Assembly (NCBI RefSeq): GCF_004005495.1
Contig: NZ_RZYA01000026.1
Location: forward strand, 59,626-123,625
Reading direction: 5' to 3'
DNA from: Streptomyces antnestii
Lineage (GTDB): Bacteria; Actinomycetota; Actinomycetes; Streptomycetales; Streptomycetaceae
DNA length: 64,000 nucleotides
The notes under the pieces were generated by a model, which worked only from the letters and a program-made list of their open reading frames with translations, searched no databases and was not told where the DNA came from. The position numbers were made by a program, and so were the translations under genes. Shown here in pieces: positions 8,518 to 16,589 of the stretch. How positions within the stretch are numbered: the first letter of the stretch is position 1; every line of letters starts with the position of its first letter.

Positions 8518-9507
8518 CGCGGCACTCAGACCGACGCCGACCGGCTGGACCAGCCACCCGAAGTCGCCGAGCCCGCCCGTCGCGGTCAGCTCGGCGGCCT
8601 CGCCCGCTCCGGACAGGGCCCGCACATAGGCCGCGGGATCACTGGACGCGAGCGCCAGCGGGGGGCGGCCGCCGGTCACGCCGAGGGCGTGCAGGGCCGC
8701 GCGCTGGGTGAGCAGCAGCGCCCCGGGGAGCGCGCACGCGTCGAGCGCCACATGGGCCGTGATGTCGCACGAGCCGTCCGGCACGGGCGCCGTCTCGCGG
8801 CCCCCACGGAAGCCCGTGAGCGTCCCGAAGGGCGGCCGGGCCTCCCGGGAGTGCGCGTAGTCGACGGCGACGGCCACGCCCCGCTCCAGCGTCCCCACGG
8901 CCGCCGCCCAGGCGGTGTCCCTGGGGAGCCCGATCTCCGCGCGGAGCCCCGGTTCACCGCCGAGCGGCCACCACCGGGACAGCCAGTCCGCCTCCGGCCC
9001 GTCCGTCACCGGTTCCCCGAGCGTCTGGGTCCCGTCGTCCTGGACGAGGACCTGCCGGGGCACTCCGTAGGCGTCGGTCTCGACGGCGTCCAGGGGGACG
9101 TTGTCCAGCCACTCGTTCGCGAAGAGGAGTCCGGTGACCCCCTTCGGGGGGTGTGCGCGCCACTCGATGCGGTGGTCGAGGCCGGCGGGACGCTCCGCCC
9201 GCTCCACCGCGTACGCGCGCGTGCGGGCCGCCACCTCGGCGGGCAGCGCGGCCAGGACGCCCGTCACCAGCTCGCCCCGGCCCGCCCCCATGTCCACGAA
9301 GGCGAGCTCCGGCGGGCCCCCGAGCGCGTCGTCCACCCGACACAGAAGGCGCGCCACGGCCTCGGCGAACAGCGGCGATGCGTGCACCGACGTGCGGAAA
9401 TGCCCCGCCGGGCCCTCGGGTCTGCGGTAGAAGCCGGCCGGCCCGTACAGCGCCTCTTCCGTCGCCTCGCGCCACCCGCGTCCCGTACCCCGCCGCTCGT
9501 ACCTCAC
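8482..9507 (-). CDS. MidA/NDUFAF7-family SAM-dependent methyltransferase
   Basis: 341 residues. It has N-terminal YGPAGFYRR, FRTSVHASPLFAEAVAR, the SAM-binding FVDMGAGRGELVTGVL, and FANEWLDNVPLD, the pattern of the Methyltransf_28 (MidA) family. Mitochondrial members dimethylate an arginine of the NuoD homologue NDUFS2. The gene converges on and overlaps the nuoD paralogue by 36 bp, which makes that subunit the obvious substrate candidate (inference). Confidence 0.85.
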   Translation of the reverse strand: MRYERRGTGRGWREATEEALYGPAGFYRRPEGPAGHFRTSVHASPLFAEAVARLLCRVDDALGGPPELAFVDMGAGRGELVTGVLAALPAEVAARTRAYAVERAERPAGLDHRIEWRAHPPKGVTGLLFANEWLDNVPLDAVETDAYGVPRQVLVQDDGTQTLGEPVTDGPEADWLSRWWPLGGEPGLRAEIGLPRDTAWAAAVGTLERGVAVAVDYAHSREARPPFGTLTGFRGGRETAPVPDGSCDITAHVALDACALPGALLLTQRAALHALGVTGGRPPLALASSDPAAYVRALSGAGEAAELTATGGLGDFGWLVQPVGVGLSAALLVDVADDEEQ

Positions 9508-9625
9508 GCGAGAAGGCTAAGCGGAGAGGGCGGGTCGGCCTCCACCTTGGGGAGTACGAGAGCGGTACGCGGATCGGACCTCCGGTTGACCCCTGCACAC
9601 TGCGCGCCTCCCTACGCTGGGTTAC

Positions 9626-10828
9626 GTGCAGCGCATTTATGACTTCCTCCGTAGACACCCGACAGGGGTCGACGCCTTCTGGGCCGTCGTCCTGCTCGGG
9701 GTCTCCGGCATGAGTCTGTTCGCGGGGCAGCAGGACATGCACCGCGAGGCGCGCATCCTCGGCGTCCCCGTCGTCCTGGCGCTGTGCCTGGCCGTCGCCC
9801 TGCGCAGGCGCGTGCCCGAGCGGATGCTGATCCTCGTCGCCGTCGTCGGCGTCTTCCAGCTCGTCACGGACGTACGTGTGCAGCCGGCCGACTTCGCGAT
9901 GCTGGTGATCATCTACACCGTGGCGGCGGACAGCCCGCGCTGGGCCTCCAGATTCGCGCTGATCGGCGGCCTGTGCGCGGCGCCCCTCTCCCAGCTGCGC
10001 TGGCCGGCGCACGAGATGAGCAGCGCGGGGAACGTCCTCATCACCGTCTTCCAGATGGTGCCGTTCGCCCTCGCCTGGGTGCTCGGAGACTCCGTCCGCA
10101 CGCGCCGCGCCTATCTGGCCCAGCTGGAGGAGCGCGCGGACCGCCTGGAGAAGGAGCGCGAGGCCCAGTCGAAGGTCGCCGTCGCCGCCGAACGCGCCCG
10201 CATCGCACGCGAGCTGCACGACGTCGTCGCCCACAACGTGTCGGTGATGGTGGTGCAGGCGGACGGCGCCGCGTACGTCATGGACACCGCTCCCGAGCAG
10301 GCGAAGAAGGCCCTGGAGACGATCTCGGGGACCGGCCGGCAGGCGCTCGCCGAGATGCGGCGCCTCCTCGGCGTGCTGCGCACCGGCGAGCACCAGGAGA
10401 GCGGCGAGTACGTGCCGCAGCCCGACGTCGAACAGCTCGACGAGCTGATCGAGCAGGTGCGCACCGCGGGCCTGCCCGTCGACTTCAAGGTCGAGGGCAC
10501 CCCGCGCCCGCTGCCCAGCGGCGTCGAGCTGACCGCGTACCGCATCGTGCAGGAGGCGCTCACCAACACCCGCAAGCACGGCGGGGCGAACGCCGGCGCG
10601 AGCGTGCGGCTCGTCTACTTCGACGACGGTCTCGGCCTGCTCGTCGAGGACGACGGCAAGGGCGCTCCGCACGAGATGTACGAGGACGGGGGCGCCGACG
10701 GCCGCGGTCACGGACTCATCGGGATGCGGGAGCGCGTCGGTATGGTCGGCGGGACGCTCGACGCGGGACCGCGCCCCGGCGGCGGCTTCCGGATCAGCGC
10801 CCTGCTGCCGCTCAAGCCCGCCCACTGA
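9626..10828 (+). CDS. Sensor histidine kinase, HisKA_3 type
   Basis: 400 residues. Five or so membrane segments (about 15-155) serve as input, followed by a coiled-coil linker and HisKA_3 phosphoacceptor motif RIARELHDVVAHNVSVMVVQ (His198). The HATPase domain has the N box EALTNTRKHGG and G box HGLIGMRERVGMVGG. GTG 9626 is the first good start. The cognate NarL-type regulator follows 70 bp downstream. The stimulus is unknown. Confidence 0.93.
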   Translation: MQRIYDFLRRHPTGVDAFWAVVLLGVSGMSLFAGQQDMHREARILGVPVVLALCLAVALRRRVPERMLILVAVVGVFQLVTDVRVQPADFAMLVIIYTVAADSPRWASRFALIGGLCAAPLSQLRWPAHEMSSAGNVLITVFQMVPFALAWVLGDSVRTRRAYLAQLEERADRLEKEREAQSKVAVAAERARIARELHDVVAHNVSVMVVQADGAAYVMDTAPEQAKKALETISGTGRQALAEMRRLLGVLRTGEHQESGEYVPQPDVEQLDELIEQVRTAGLPVDFKVEGTPRPLPSGVELTAYRIVQEALTNTRKHGGANAGASVRLVYFDDGLGLLVEDDGKGAPHEMYEDGGADGRGHGLIGMRERVGMVGGTLDAGPRPGGGFRISALLPLKPAH

Positions 10829-10898
10829 CACTGACCTCCCTGCACACCCGCAGCACACCCGCACGACTTCCGCCCATGTACCGAAAGGGATCCCCTTC

Positions 10899-11576
10899 AT
10901 GCCGATCCGCGTGATGCTCGTCGACGACCAGGTGCTGCTGCGCACCGGTTTCCGGATGGTGCTCGCCGCCCAGCCGGACATGGAGGTCGTCGCCGAGGCG
11001 GGCGACGGGGTCGAGGCTCTGGAGGTGCTGCGCGGCGCGGATGTCGACGTGGTCCTGATGGACGTCCGCATGCCGAAGCTGGACGGTGTGGAGACGACCC
11101 GGCGGATCTGCTCGGACCCGAACCCGCCGAAGGTGCTCATCCTGACGACGTTCGACCTCGACGAGTACGCCTTCTCGGGGCTGAAGGCCGGGGCGTCCGG
11201 GTTCATGCTCAAGGACGTGCCGCCCGCCGAACTGCTCGCCGCGATCCGGGCCGTGCACAGCGGTGACGCGGTCGTCGCGCCGTCCACGACACGGCGGCTG
11301 CTCGACCGCTTCGCGCCGATGCTGCCCAGCTCCGGGAAGGAGCCGCAGCTGGCCGAACTCGCCCGGCTGACCGACCGCGAGCGCGAGGTCATGATCCTCG
11401 TCGCGCACGGCCTGTCGAACGGCGAGATCGCCGCCCGGCTCGTCCTGTCGGAGGCGACCGTGAAGACGCACGTGGGACGCATCCTCACCAAGCTGAACCT
11501 GCGCGACCGCGTCCAGGTCGTCGTACTCGCCTACGAGACGGGCCTTGTGCGGGCGGGCGGCGGAGGAGCGGCCTGA
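10899..11576 (+). CDS. Response regulator, NarL/FixJ family
   Basis: 225 residues. Receiver domain with acidic pair VDD, phosphoacceptor Asp55 (VVLMDVRMP) and conserved Lys (FMLKDVPP), then a LuxR-type HTH (LTDREREVMILVAHGLSNGEIAARL). ATG 10899 has an upstream aaaggga. Partner of the preceding kinase; DNA targets are not visible. Confidence 0.94.
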   Translation: MPIRVMLVDDQVLLRTGFRMVLAAQPDMEVVAEAGDGVEALEVLRGADVDVVLMDVRMPKLDGVETTRRICSDPNPPKVLILTTFDLDEYAFSGLKAGASGFMLKDVPPAELLAAIRAVHSGDAVVAPSTTRRLLDRFAPMLPSSGKEPQLAELARLTDREREVMILVAHGLSNGEIAARLVLSEATVKTHVGRILTKLNLRDRVQVVVLAYETGLVRAGGGGAA

Positions 11577-11580
11577 CCCG

Positions 11581-11765
11581 ATGCTGCTGTGGATCAACGG
11601 CCCTTTCGGGGCGGCGATCCATCGAACACGGCCGGCCTACGAGATCCGGCGGCGGCTGCCGGGCAGCGTCGTCTGCGACCCCGAGCACATCGGCTTCGGC
11701 CTGCACCGCCTGGCCTGCACCGCACGCTGCCGCCCGCGCTGTGCGGCGACTTCCAGGGCGCGCTA
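11581..11765 (+). pseudogene. Remnant of a P-loop (TmrB-like) kinase gene
   Basis: The reading frame starts MLLWINGPFG and continues YEIRRRLPGSVVCDPEHIGFGLHR, the N-terminus of actinobacterial TmrB-like AAA/P-loop proteins. The Walker A that should follow GPFG (GxGKT) is replaced by AAIHRT. The expected continuation LPPALCGDFQ appears in another frame at about 11728-11760. Reading is lost at 11765, against the regulator gene. So it shows a damaged P-loop, a frameshift and a large 3' truncation. Confidence 0.65.
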
Positions 11766-12869
11766 GCGCAGGACGCCCTCGATGAAGTCGCTGCCCAGGC
11801 GGGCGACCGCCGTCAGGTCCAGCTGGTGCTGGACGTAGCGGCCGCGGCGCCGGGTGGTGATCAGGCCCGCCTTCTTGAGCACCGTCAGGTGCCGGGATAT
11901 CTCCGGTGCCGTCATCCCGTGCGCGTCGGACAGCTCACTCGTCGTGTACGCGCCGCGGGCGAGGTGGCGGCACAGGCGCATCCGTACGGGGTGCGCGAGG
12001 GCCGTCATGCGGCGCGTGAGCTGCTCGACGGTCGCCGGTGTGGTGAGGCCGGGTGAGCCGACCGGATACGTGATCGCCGGCTGCCAGCCGAAGCGGTGCA
12101 GCACCATGAGGTGCGGCCAGCCGAGGCTGGTCGGCACGAGGACGAGGCCGCCGTCCTCCGTGGTCGTGCGGCCCACGGTGATCTTGTCGACGGTGATCAG
12201 CTGCGCCGTCTCGTCGAGCGTGACGACCGACGACACCGCCGCCAGCGCCTCGGCCAGGCCCTTGCGTCTCAGGAGCTCGGTCTTGTGGCGCGCGTCGGCC
12301 GCCAGCTGGTGGTGCACACGCGCCCAGATGTCCGCGAAGAACGCCTCCTCGCAGTCCTCCACGAGGCGGCGGAACCAGGCGCGCACGGCGGGCGGGTCGT
12401 CGAGGAGCCGGTGCGTGAACTCGACCTGGGGCAACCCGCGTGTGGCCGCGAGGTCCAGGGCGCGGCGGCGCATGTCCGGGTCGTCCAGCGGGTTGGCCTC
12501 GCGCAGCGCGTAGCTGTTCTGGCAGGTGAACTCCAGGGCGGCGTCCACGAACTGGCGGTCCGTCAGCTTGTCGAGGAGGTCGAGCTCTTCGGCGAGGGTG
12601 GCGCCGGGCAGCGCGGACCGGCCCGGGATCCCGGCGAACGGCGCGAACACGTCCGAGAACGTCGCCCGCCACAGGAAGTCCGCCTCGCACAGCCGGTCCG
12701 CGAGGCACGGGTCGAGGCGCGCGGACACCGCGGTCGTCCAGCCCTGGAGCCCCGGGTGGTGCGCGGGCTCGGACAGGGCGTGCAGCGCCATGCCCAGCTC
12801 GGCCAGGGGCGAGGGCACGACGCTGATCCGCTCCGGGGCAAGCCCGCTGATGTCGATGCTCACGCTCAT
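11763..12869 (-). CDS. ArsR-type regulator with N-terminal DUF5937-like domain
   Basis: 368 residues. The C-terminal ~90 residues form an ArsR winged helix (ALAHPVRMRLCRHLA, MTAPEISRHLTVLKKAGLI, GRYVQHQL). The long N-terminal region (about 1-260) resembles DUF5937, often fused to ArsR HTHs in Streptomyces; it has no obvious metal-binding cysteine cluster. ATG 12869 is preferred over ATG 12884 because MSVSIDISGL is the usual beginning. A perfect inverted repeat lies about 40-60 bp upstream, suggesting autoregulation. Confidence 0.85.
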   Translation of the reverse strand: MSVSIDISGLAPERISVVPSPLAELGMALHALSEPAHHPGLQGWTTAVSARLDPCLADRLCEADFLWRATFSDVFAPFAGIPGRSALPGATLAEELDLLDKLTDRQFVDAALEFTCQNSYALREANPLDDPDMRRRALDLAATRGLPQVEFTHRLLDDPPAVRAWFRRLVEDCEEAFFADIWARVHHQLAADARHKTELLRRKGLAEALAAVSSVVTLDETAQLITVDKITVGRTTTEDGGLVLVPTSLGWPHLMVLHRFGWQPAITYPVGSPGLTTPATVEQLTRRMTALAHPVRMRLCRHLARGAYTTSELSDAHGMTAPEISRHLTVLKKAGLITTRRRGRYVQHQLDLTAVARLGSDFIEGVLR

Positions 12870-12907
12870 GACCCCATGGTGCACGGGGGGTCTGACAACG
12901 GCTCTCC

Positions 12908-12930
12908 CGATTGACGGCTCCCGTCAATCG
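12908..12930. promoter_or_regulatory. Perfect 10-3-10 inverted repeat, likely ArsR operator
   Basis: Arms cgattgacgg and ccgtcaatcg are exact complements around a 3-bp spacer. It sits in the divergent interval between the ArsR-type gene and the small gene to the right, and contains TTGAC on both strands. Winged-helix ArsR dimers bind short dyads of this form, so autoregulation is the simplest reading. Confidence 0.7.
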
Positions 12931-13054
12931 ACGTGACCGGGCGGGGGCGCCGGGCGGAGCCTCGTAGGGCCGGACCTCACGTAAGCGCACAAAGTGCGGC
13001 ATTCAGGGGCACGGCATGACAATGAGGAAGACGAGCGAGGGGTTGGGGTACGTC

Positions 13055-13273
13055 ATGAGCATCACCCAGCAGTACGCACTGGATGTCTATCGCGCTTCGC
13101 TGCACGGCGAGCCCGCCCCGCCCGCGCCCGGCCGCCACGACTGGCGCACCGTCCGCGAGCTGCGCGACTACCGCCGCTTCGAAGCGGTCATCGCCGGCCG
13201 TCCGGCGCGCGGCGGGATCCGGGCGGCCCTGGCCCGCCTGACCCACACACGGCACCGGGCGGCGGGCTGCTGA
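13055..13273 (+). CDS. Small conserved hypothetical protein
   Basis: 72 residues from ATG 13055: MSITQQYALDVYRA, then HGEPAPPAPGRHDWRTVRELRDYRRF and a basic C-terminus. I recall short Streptomyces proteins with this layout, but know no function. An upstream in-frame ATG at 13016 would add 13 residues; gcgaggggttgggg ahead of 13055 favours the shorter form. It could share the ArsR operator region. Confidence 0.65.
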   Translation: MSITQQYALDVYRASLHGEPAPPAPGRHDWRTVRELRDYRRFEAVIAGRPARGGIRAALARLTHTRHRAAGC

Positions 13274-13290
13274 AACCTCTCGTCCGGATC

Positions 13291-13330
13291 AAGCCGGATC
13301 AAGCCGGATCAAGCCGGATCAAGCCGGATC
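13291..13330. repeat. Tandem repeat, aagccggatc x 4
   Basis: Four exact 10-bp copies, with diverged flanking copies (cgtccggatc before, gttcggatca after), sit between the convergent small gene and the aldolase stop codon. Confidence 0.95.
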
Positions 13331-13337
13331 GTTCGGA

Positions 13338-14513
13338 TCAGGCCGTCCCGGGGATCCGCGCCACGAAGTCCGCGACGGCCGCGCGGACGTCGTCGGCGGT
13401 CCAGTCGAGGCCGCGCGCGGAGACCGTGACCTCGGTGACCGAGAGCCCCGGAGGACCCTGCTCCCACCAGCTCCGGAACAGCGACGTCTTCGTCTCCTCG
13501 GCCTGCGTCACGGCCGCCTCGTTCAGTTGCTCGGAGGAGTACGGCAGCCAGACCTGGAACTCGTGCGTGTGCGGCACCTCGGGGTGCACCCGCACCCACG
13601 GCACCCCCGCCTCGGCGAACGCTTCCCGCAGCGCCTCGGCGACCACGCGCGCGTGGGCCACGTACTCCGGCACGCGCGGCAGTTCGCGTTCCAGGCCGAC
13701 CAGGGCCGAGATCACGGCGGGGAACTGCTGGAAGAGCTGGCCGCCGTACCGGTGCCGCCAGGTCTTCGCCTCCTCGACGAACGACCGGGGCCCCGCGAGT
13801 GCGGCGCCGCTGAGGCCGCCGAGGGTCTTGTAGAACGACACGTACACGCTGTCGGCGAGGGCGGCGATCTCGTCCAGAGGGCGCCCGAAGTGGGTCGTGG
13901 TCTCCCACAGGCGCGCGCCGTCGAAGTGCACGACGGCGTCCCGCTCCCTGGCCGCCTCGGTGACGGAGACCAGCTCGTCCCAGGTGGGCAGCACGTATCC
14001 GGCGTCCCGCAGGGGCAGTTCGAGCATCAGCGCGCCGAAGGGCTCGGCGAAGTCGCGTACCTCGTCGGCGTTCGGCAGCCGGGGCTCGGTCGTCGGGTGG
14101 ACGGTGCGCAGGCCGCTCACCGCTGTGAAGGCGCCCCGCTCGTGGCGCTCCGGGTGCGCCATGGGGTGCAGGGCGACGGTCGCGTTCCCGGTGCGGCCCG
14201 CCCAGCAGCGCAGGGCCACCTGCTGCGCCATCGTGCCGGTGGGGAAGTAGGCCGCGGCCTCCGTGCCGAGGAGCCGTGCGACGCGCTCCTCCAGGTCGGC
14301 GACGATGCCGTCGCCGTACAGATCGCCGTCCCGGCCGGGTTCGGCGACGGTCCAGGCCGCGTCCGTGAGAGCCGCGAGCCGCTCGCCGATCGTGGTGTCC
14401 ACACCGTGCATGCCCAGGATCCGCTCGGCGCCCCGCAGGGCCGCGAGGCGGCGGGCCCGGGCCTTCTTCGCGTCGTCCTGCGCGGGGGTCTCCCGCTCTT
14501 CGCTGTCCGTCAT
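13338..14513 (-). CDS. PLP-dependent threonine aldolase/beta-eliminating lyase family protein
   Basis: 391 residues, fold type I. Substrate pocket FPTGTMAQQVALRCW (about 90-104), PLP-ring Asp198 in VHFDGARLWE, and Schiff-base Lys229 in YVSFYKTLGG place it with low-specificity L-threonine aldolases (glycine + acetaldehyde from threonine). ATG 14513 follows a coding-looking boundary; upstream sequence belongs to the divergent gene's promoter. The C-terminal half is longer than in minimal aldolases, so exact substrate is unproven. Confidence 0.85.
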   Translation of the reverse strand: MTDSEERETPAQDDAKKARARRLAALRGAERILGMHGVDTTIGERLAALTDAAWTVAEPGRDGDLYGDGIVADLEERVARLLGTEAAAYFPTGTMAQQVALRCWAGRTGNATVALHPMAHPERHERGAFTAVSGLRTVHPTTEPRLPNADEVRDFAEPFGALMLELPLRDAGYVLPTWDELVSVTEAARERDAVVHFDGARLWETTTHFGRPLDEIAALADSVYVSFYKTLGGLSGAALAGPRSFVEEAKTWRHRYGGQLFQQFPAVISALVGLERELPRVPEYVAHARVVAEALREAFAEAGVPWVRVHPEVPHTHEFQVWLPYSSEQLNEAAVTQAEETKTSLFRSWWEQGPPGLSVTEVTVSARGLDWTADDVRAAVADFVARIPGTA

Positions 14514-14673
14514 CCGACGAGCATGTCGTACGGGCGTGCGGTTGCCCACAGGGTTTTGCCGGGTGCCTTCAGCGGCCTCCAGCCACCGCTCGGGGCCCGT
14601 GCGGCAGATCGCGTTAACATGACGAGAAATCGTCCGGTACCCCGAGCGGACTGGAACGGAAGGCCGTCGTCCT

Positions 14674-15603
14674 GTGAACGCACCTCCTCGACCCGAACCC
14701 ACCGACCCCAGGGACCGCCCCGCCCGGCTCACCGTCGGAGTGGTCGGCGCGGGCCGTGTCGGGCCCGCCCTCGCCGCCTCCCTGGCACTCGCGGGCCACC
14801 GCCCCGTCGCCGTCTCCGGAGTCTCCGACGCCTCTGTACGCCGGGCCGCGCTCATGCTGCCCGACGTCCCCGTCGTGACGCCCGCCGAGGTCCTCGCGCG
14901 CGCTGAGCTCGTGCTCCTCACGGTGCCCGACGACGCGCTGCCCGGCCTCGTGGAGGGCCTCGTCGAGACCGGGTCCGTACGCCCCGGGCAGCTCATCGTG
15001 CACACGTCGGGGCGCTACGGCACCAAGGTGCTCGACCCCGCGCTGCGGGCCGGCGCCCTGCCGCTCGCCCTGCACCCCGCGATGACGTTCACCGGCACCC
15101 CCGTCGACGTACAGCGGCTGGCCGGCTGTTCCTTCGGCGTGACCGCGCCCGAGGCGCTGCGGCTCGCCGCACAGGCACTCGTCATCGAGATGGGCGGCGA
15201 GCCCGAGTGGATCCGTGAGGAGTCGCGCCCGCTGTACCACGCGGCGCTCGCCCTCGGCGCGAACCACCTGGTCACGCTGGTCGCCGAGTCCATGGAGCTG
15301 CTGCGGGACGCGGGCGTCGAGGCCCCCGACCGCATGCTCGGCCCGCTGCTCGGCGCGGCCCTGGACAACGCCCTCAGGTCCGGCGACGCGGCGCTCACCG
15401 GGCCCGTCGCGCGCGGGGACGCGGGCACGGTCGCCGCCCACGTCGCCGAACTGCGCAAGCACGCGCCCCAGACCGTCGCCGGGTATCTGGCGATGGCACG
15501 CGCCACCGCCGACCGCGCCCTCGCGCACGGCCTGCTCAAGCCCGAACTCGCCGAGGACCTGCTGGGGGTCCTGGCCGACGGCGCCGAGGGAGACCCGCGA
15601 TGA
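14674..15603 (+). CDS. Rossmann-fold/DUF2520 protein of the pantothenate operon
   Basis: 309 residues. N-terminal NAD(P)-binding GVVGAGRVGPALAASLALAGH, then LHPAMTFTG and a helical C-terminal domain, the architecture of ProC/ketopantoate-reductase relatives annotated DUF2520. The stop overlaps the panC start by 4 bp. I recall the mycobacterial counterpart also sitting directly upstream of panC. A reductase role in pantothenate synthesis is plausible but unproven. Confidence 0.85.
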   Translation: MNAPPRPEPTDPRDRPARLTVGVVGAGRVGPALAASLALAGHRPVAVSGVSDASVRRAALMLPDVPVVTPAEVLARAELVLLTVPDDALPGLVEGLVETGSVRPGQLIVHTSGRYGTKVLDPALRAGALPLALHPAMTFTGTPVDVQRLAGCSFGVTAPEALRLAAQALVIEMGGEPEWIREESRPLYHAALALGANHLVTLVAESMELLRDAGVEAPDRMLGPLLGAALDNALRSGDAALTGPVARGDAGTVAAHVAELRKHAPQTVAGYLAMARATADRALAHGLLKPELAEDLLGVLADGAEGDPR

Positions 15604-16589
15604 CCACAGTCCTGCACACCGCCGACGACCTCCGCGCACGCCCGCGCAGCGGCCGCCGGGCCGTCGTCATGACGATGGGCGCCCTGCACGACGGCCACGC
15701 CGAACTGATCCGCACGGCCCGCTCGATCGCCGGCGCCGACGGCGAGGTGGTGACGACCGTCTTCGTGAACCCGCTCCAGTTCGGCGCGGGCGAGGACCTC
15801 GACCGCTACCCCCGCACCCTCGACTCCGACGTCAAGATCGCCGAACAGGCCGGCGCCGACGTCGTGTTCGCGCCCTCCGTCGACGAGGTCTACCCCGGCG
15901 GCGAGCCCCAGGTCCGTGTCACCGCCGGTCCCATGGGCGAGCGTCTCGAAGGCGCCTCGCGTCCCGGCCACTTCGACGGCATGCTCACCGTCGTCGCCAA
16001 GCTGCTCCACCTGACGGCGGCCGACGTCGCGCTGTTCGGGCAGAAGGACGCCCAGCAGCTCGCCCTGATCCGCCGCATGGCGCGCGACCTGAACTTCCCC
16101 GTGGAGATCGTCGGCGTACCCACCGTCCGCGAGAGCGACGGCCTGGCCCTCTCCAGCCGCAACCGCTACCTCTCGCCCGAGGAGCGGCGCACCGCGCTCG
16201 CGCTGTCCCAGGCGCTCTTCGCGGGCCGCGACCGGCACGCCGCCCAGGAGGCCCTGCGCGCGCGTGCCCACGAATCGCCCTCCACGCGCGCGCGTGCCGA
16301 CGCCCTGGGCGCGCTCGGAGAGGCTCGCGCCGCCGCCGACGCCCACGCCCTCGCCAAGGCGTCGCCGGTCGGCCCCGAAGCCGTGCGCGCCGCCGCCCGC
16401 CAGGTGATCGACGAGGCCGCCCGCGCCACGCCGCCGCTCAGGCTCGACTACCTCGCCCTCGTCGACCCGGCCGACTTCACCGAGGTGGAGCACGGCCACA
16501 TCGGAGAGGCGGTGCTCGCCGTCGCCGCCAGGGTCGGCACGACACGGCTGATCGACAACATCCCCCTGACCTTCGGAGCTCCCGTATGA
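15600..16589 (+). CDS. panC: Pantothenate synthetase
   Basis: Condenses pantoate and beta-alanine with ATP, 329 residues. Nucleotidyltransferase HIGH-type motif MTMGALHDGHAEL, FVNPLQFGAGEDLDRYPR, FGQKDAQQLALIRRMARDLN and the KMSKS-equivalent LSSRNRYLS are all present. A Ser/Ala-rich C-terminal stretch lengthens it beyond the usual ~285. Start overlaps the upstream stop; stop overlaps the nadB start, so all three are translationally linked. Confidence 0.96.
   Translation: MTTVLHTADDLRARPRSGRRAVVMTMGALHDGHAELIRTARSIAGADGEVVTTVFVNPLQFGAGEDLDRYPRTLDSDVKIAEQAGADVVFAPSVDEVYPGGEPQVRVTAGPMGERLEGASRPGHFDGMLTVVAKLLHLTAADVALFGQKDAQQLALIRRMARDLNFPVEIVGVPTVRESDGLALSSRNRYLSPEERRTALALSQALFAGRDRHAAQEALRARAHESPSTRARADALGALGEARAAADAHALAKASPVGPEAVRAAARQVIDEAARATPPLRLDYLALVDPADFTEVEHGHIGEAVLAVAARVGTTRLIDNIPLTFGAPV

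Noticed and set aside
9586..9618. Promoter TTGACC/TACGCT ahead of the first histidine kinase
   Set aside because: The spacer is 21 bp, too long for a standard promoter.
13016..13054. Longer start for the small protein at 13055
   Set aside because: The added residues do not look conserved and a G-rich ribosome-site candidate favours the later ATG.
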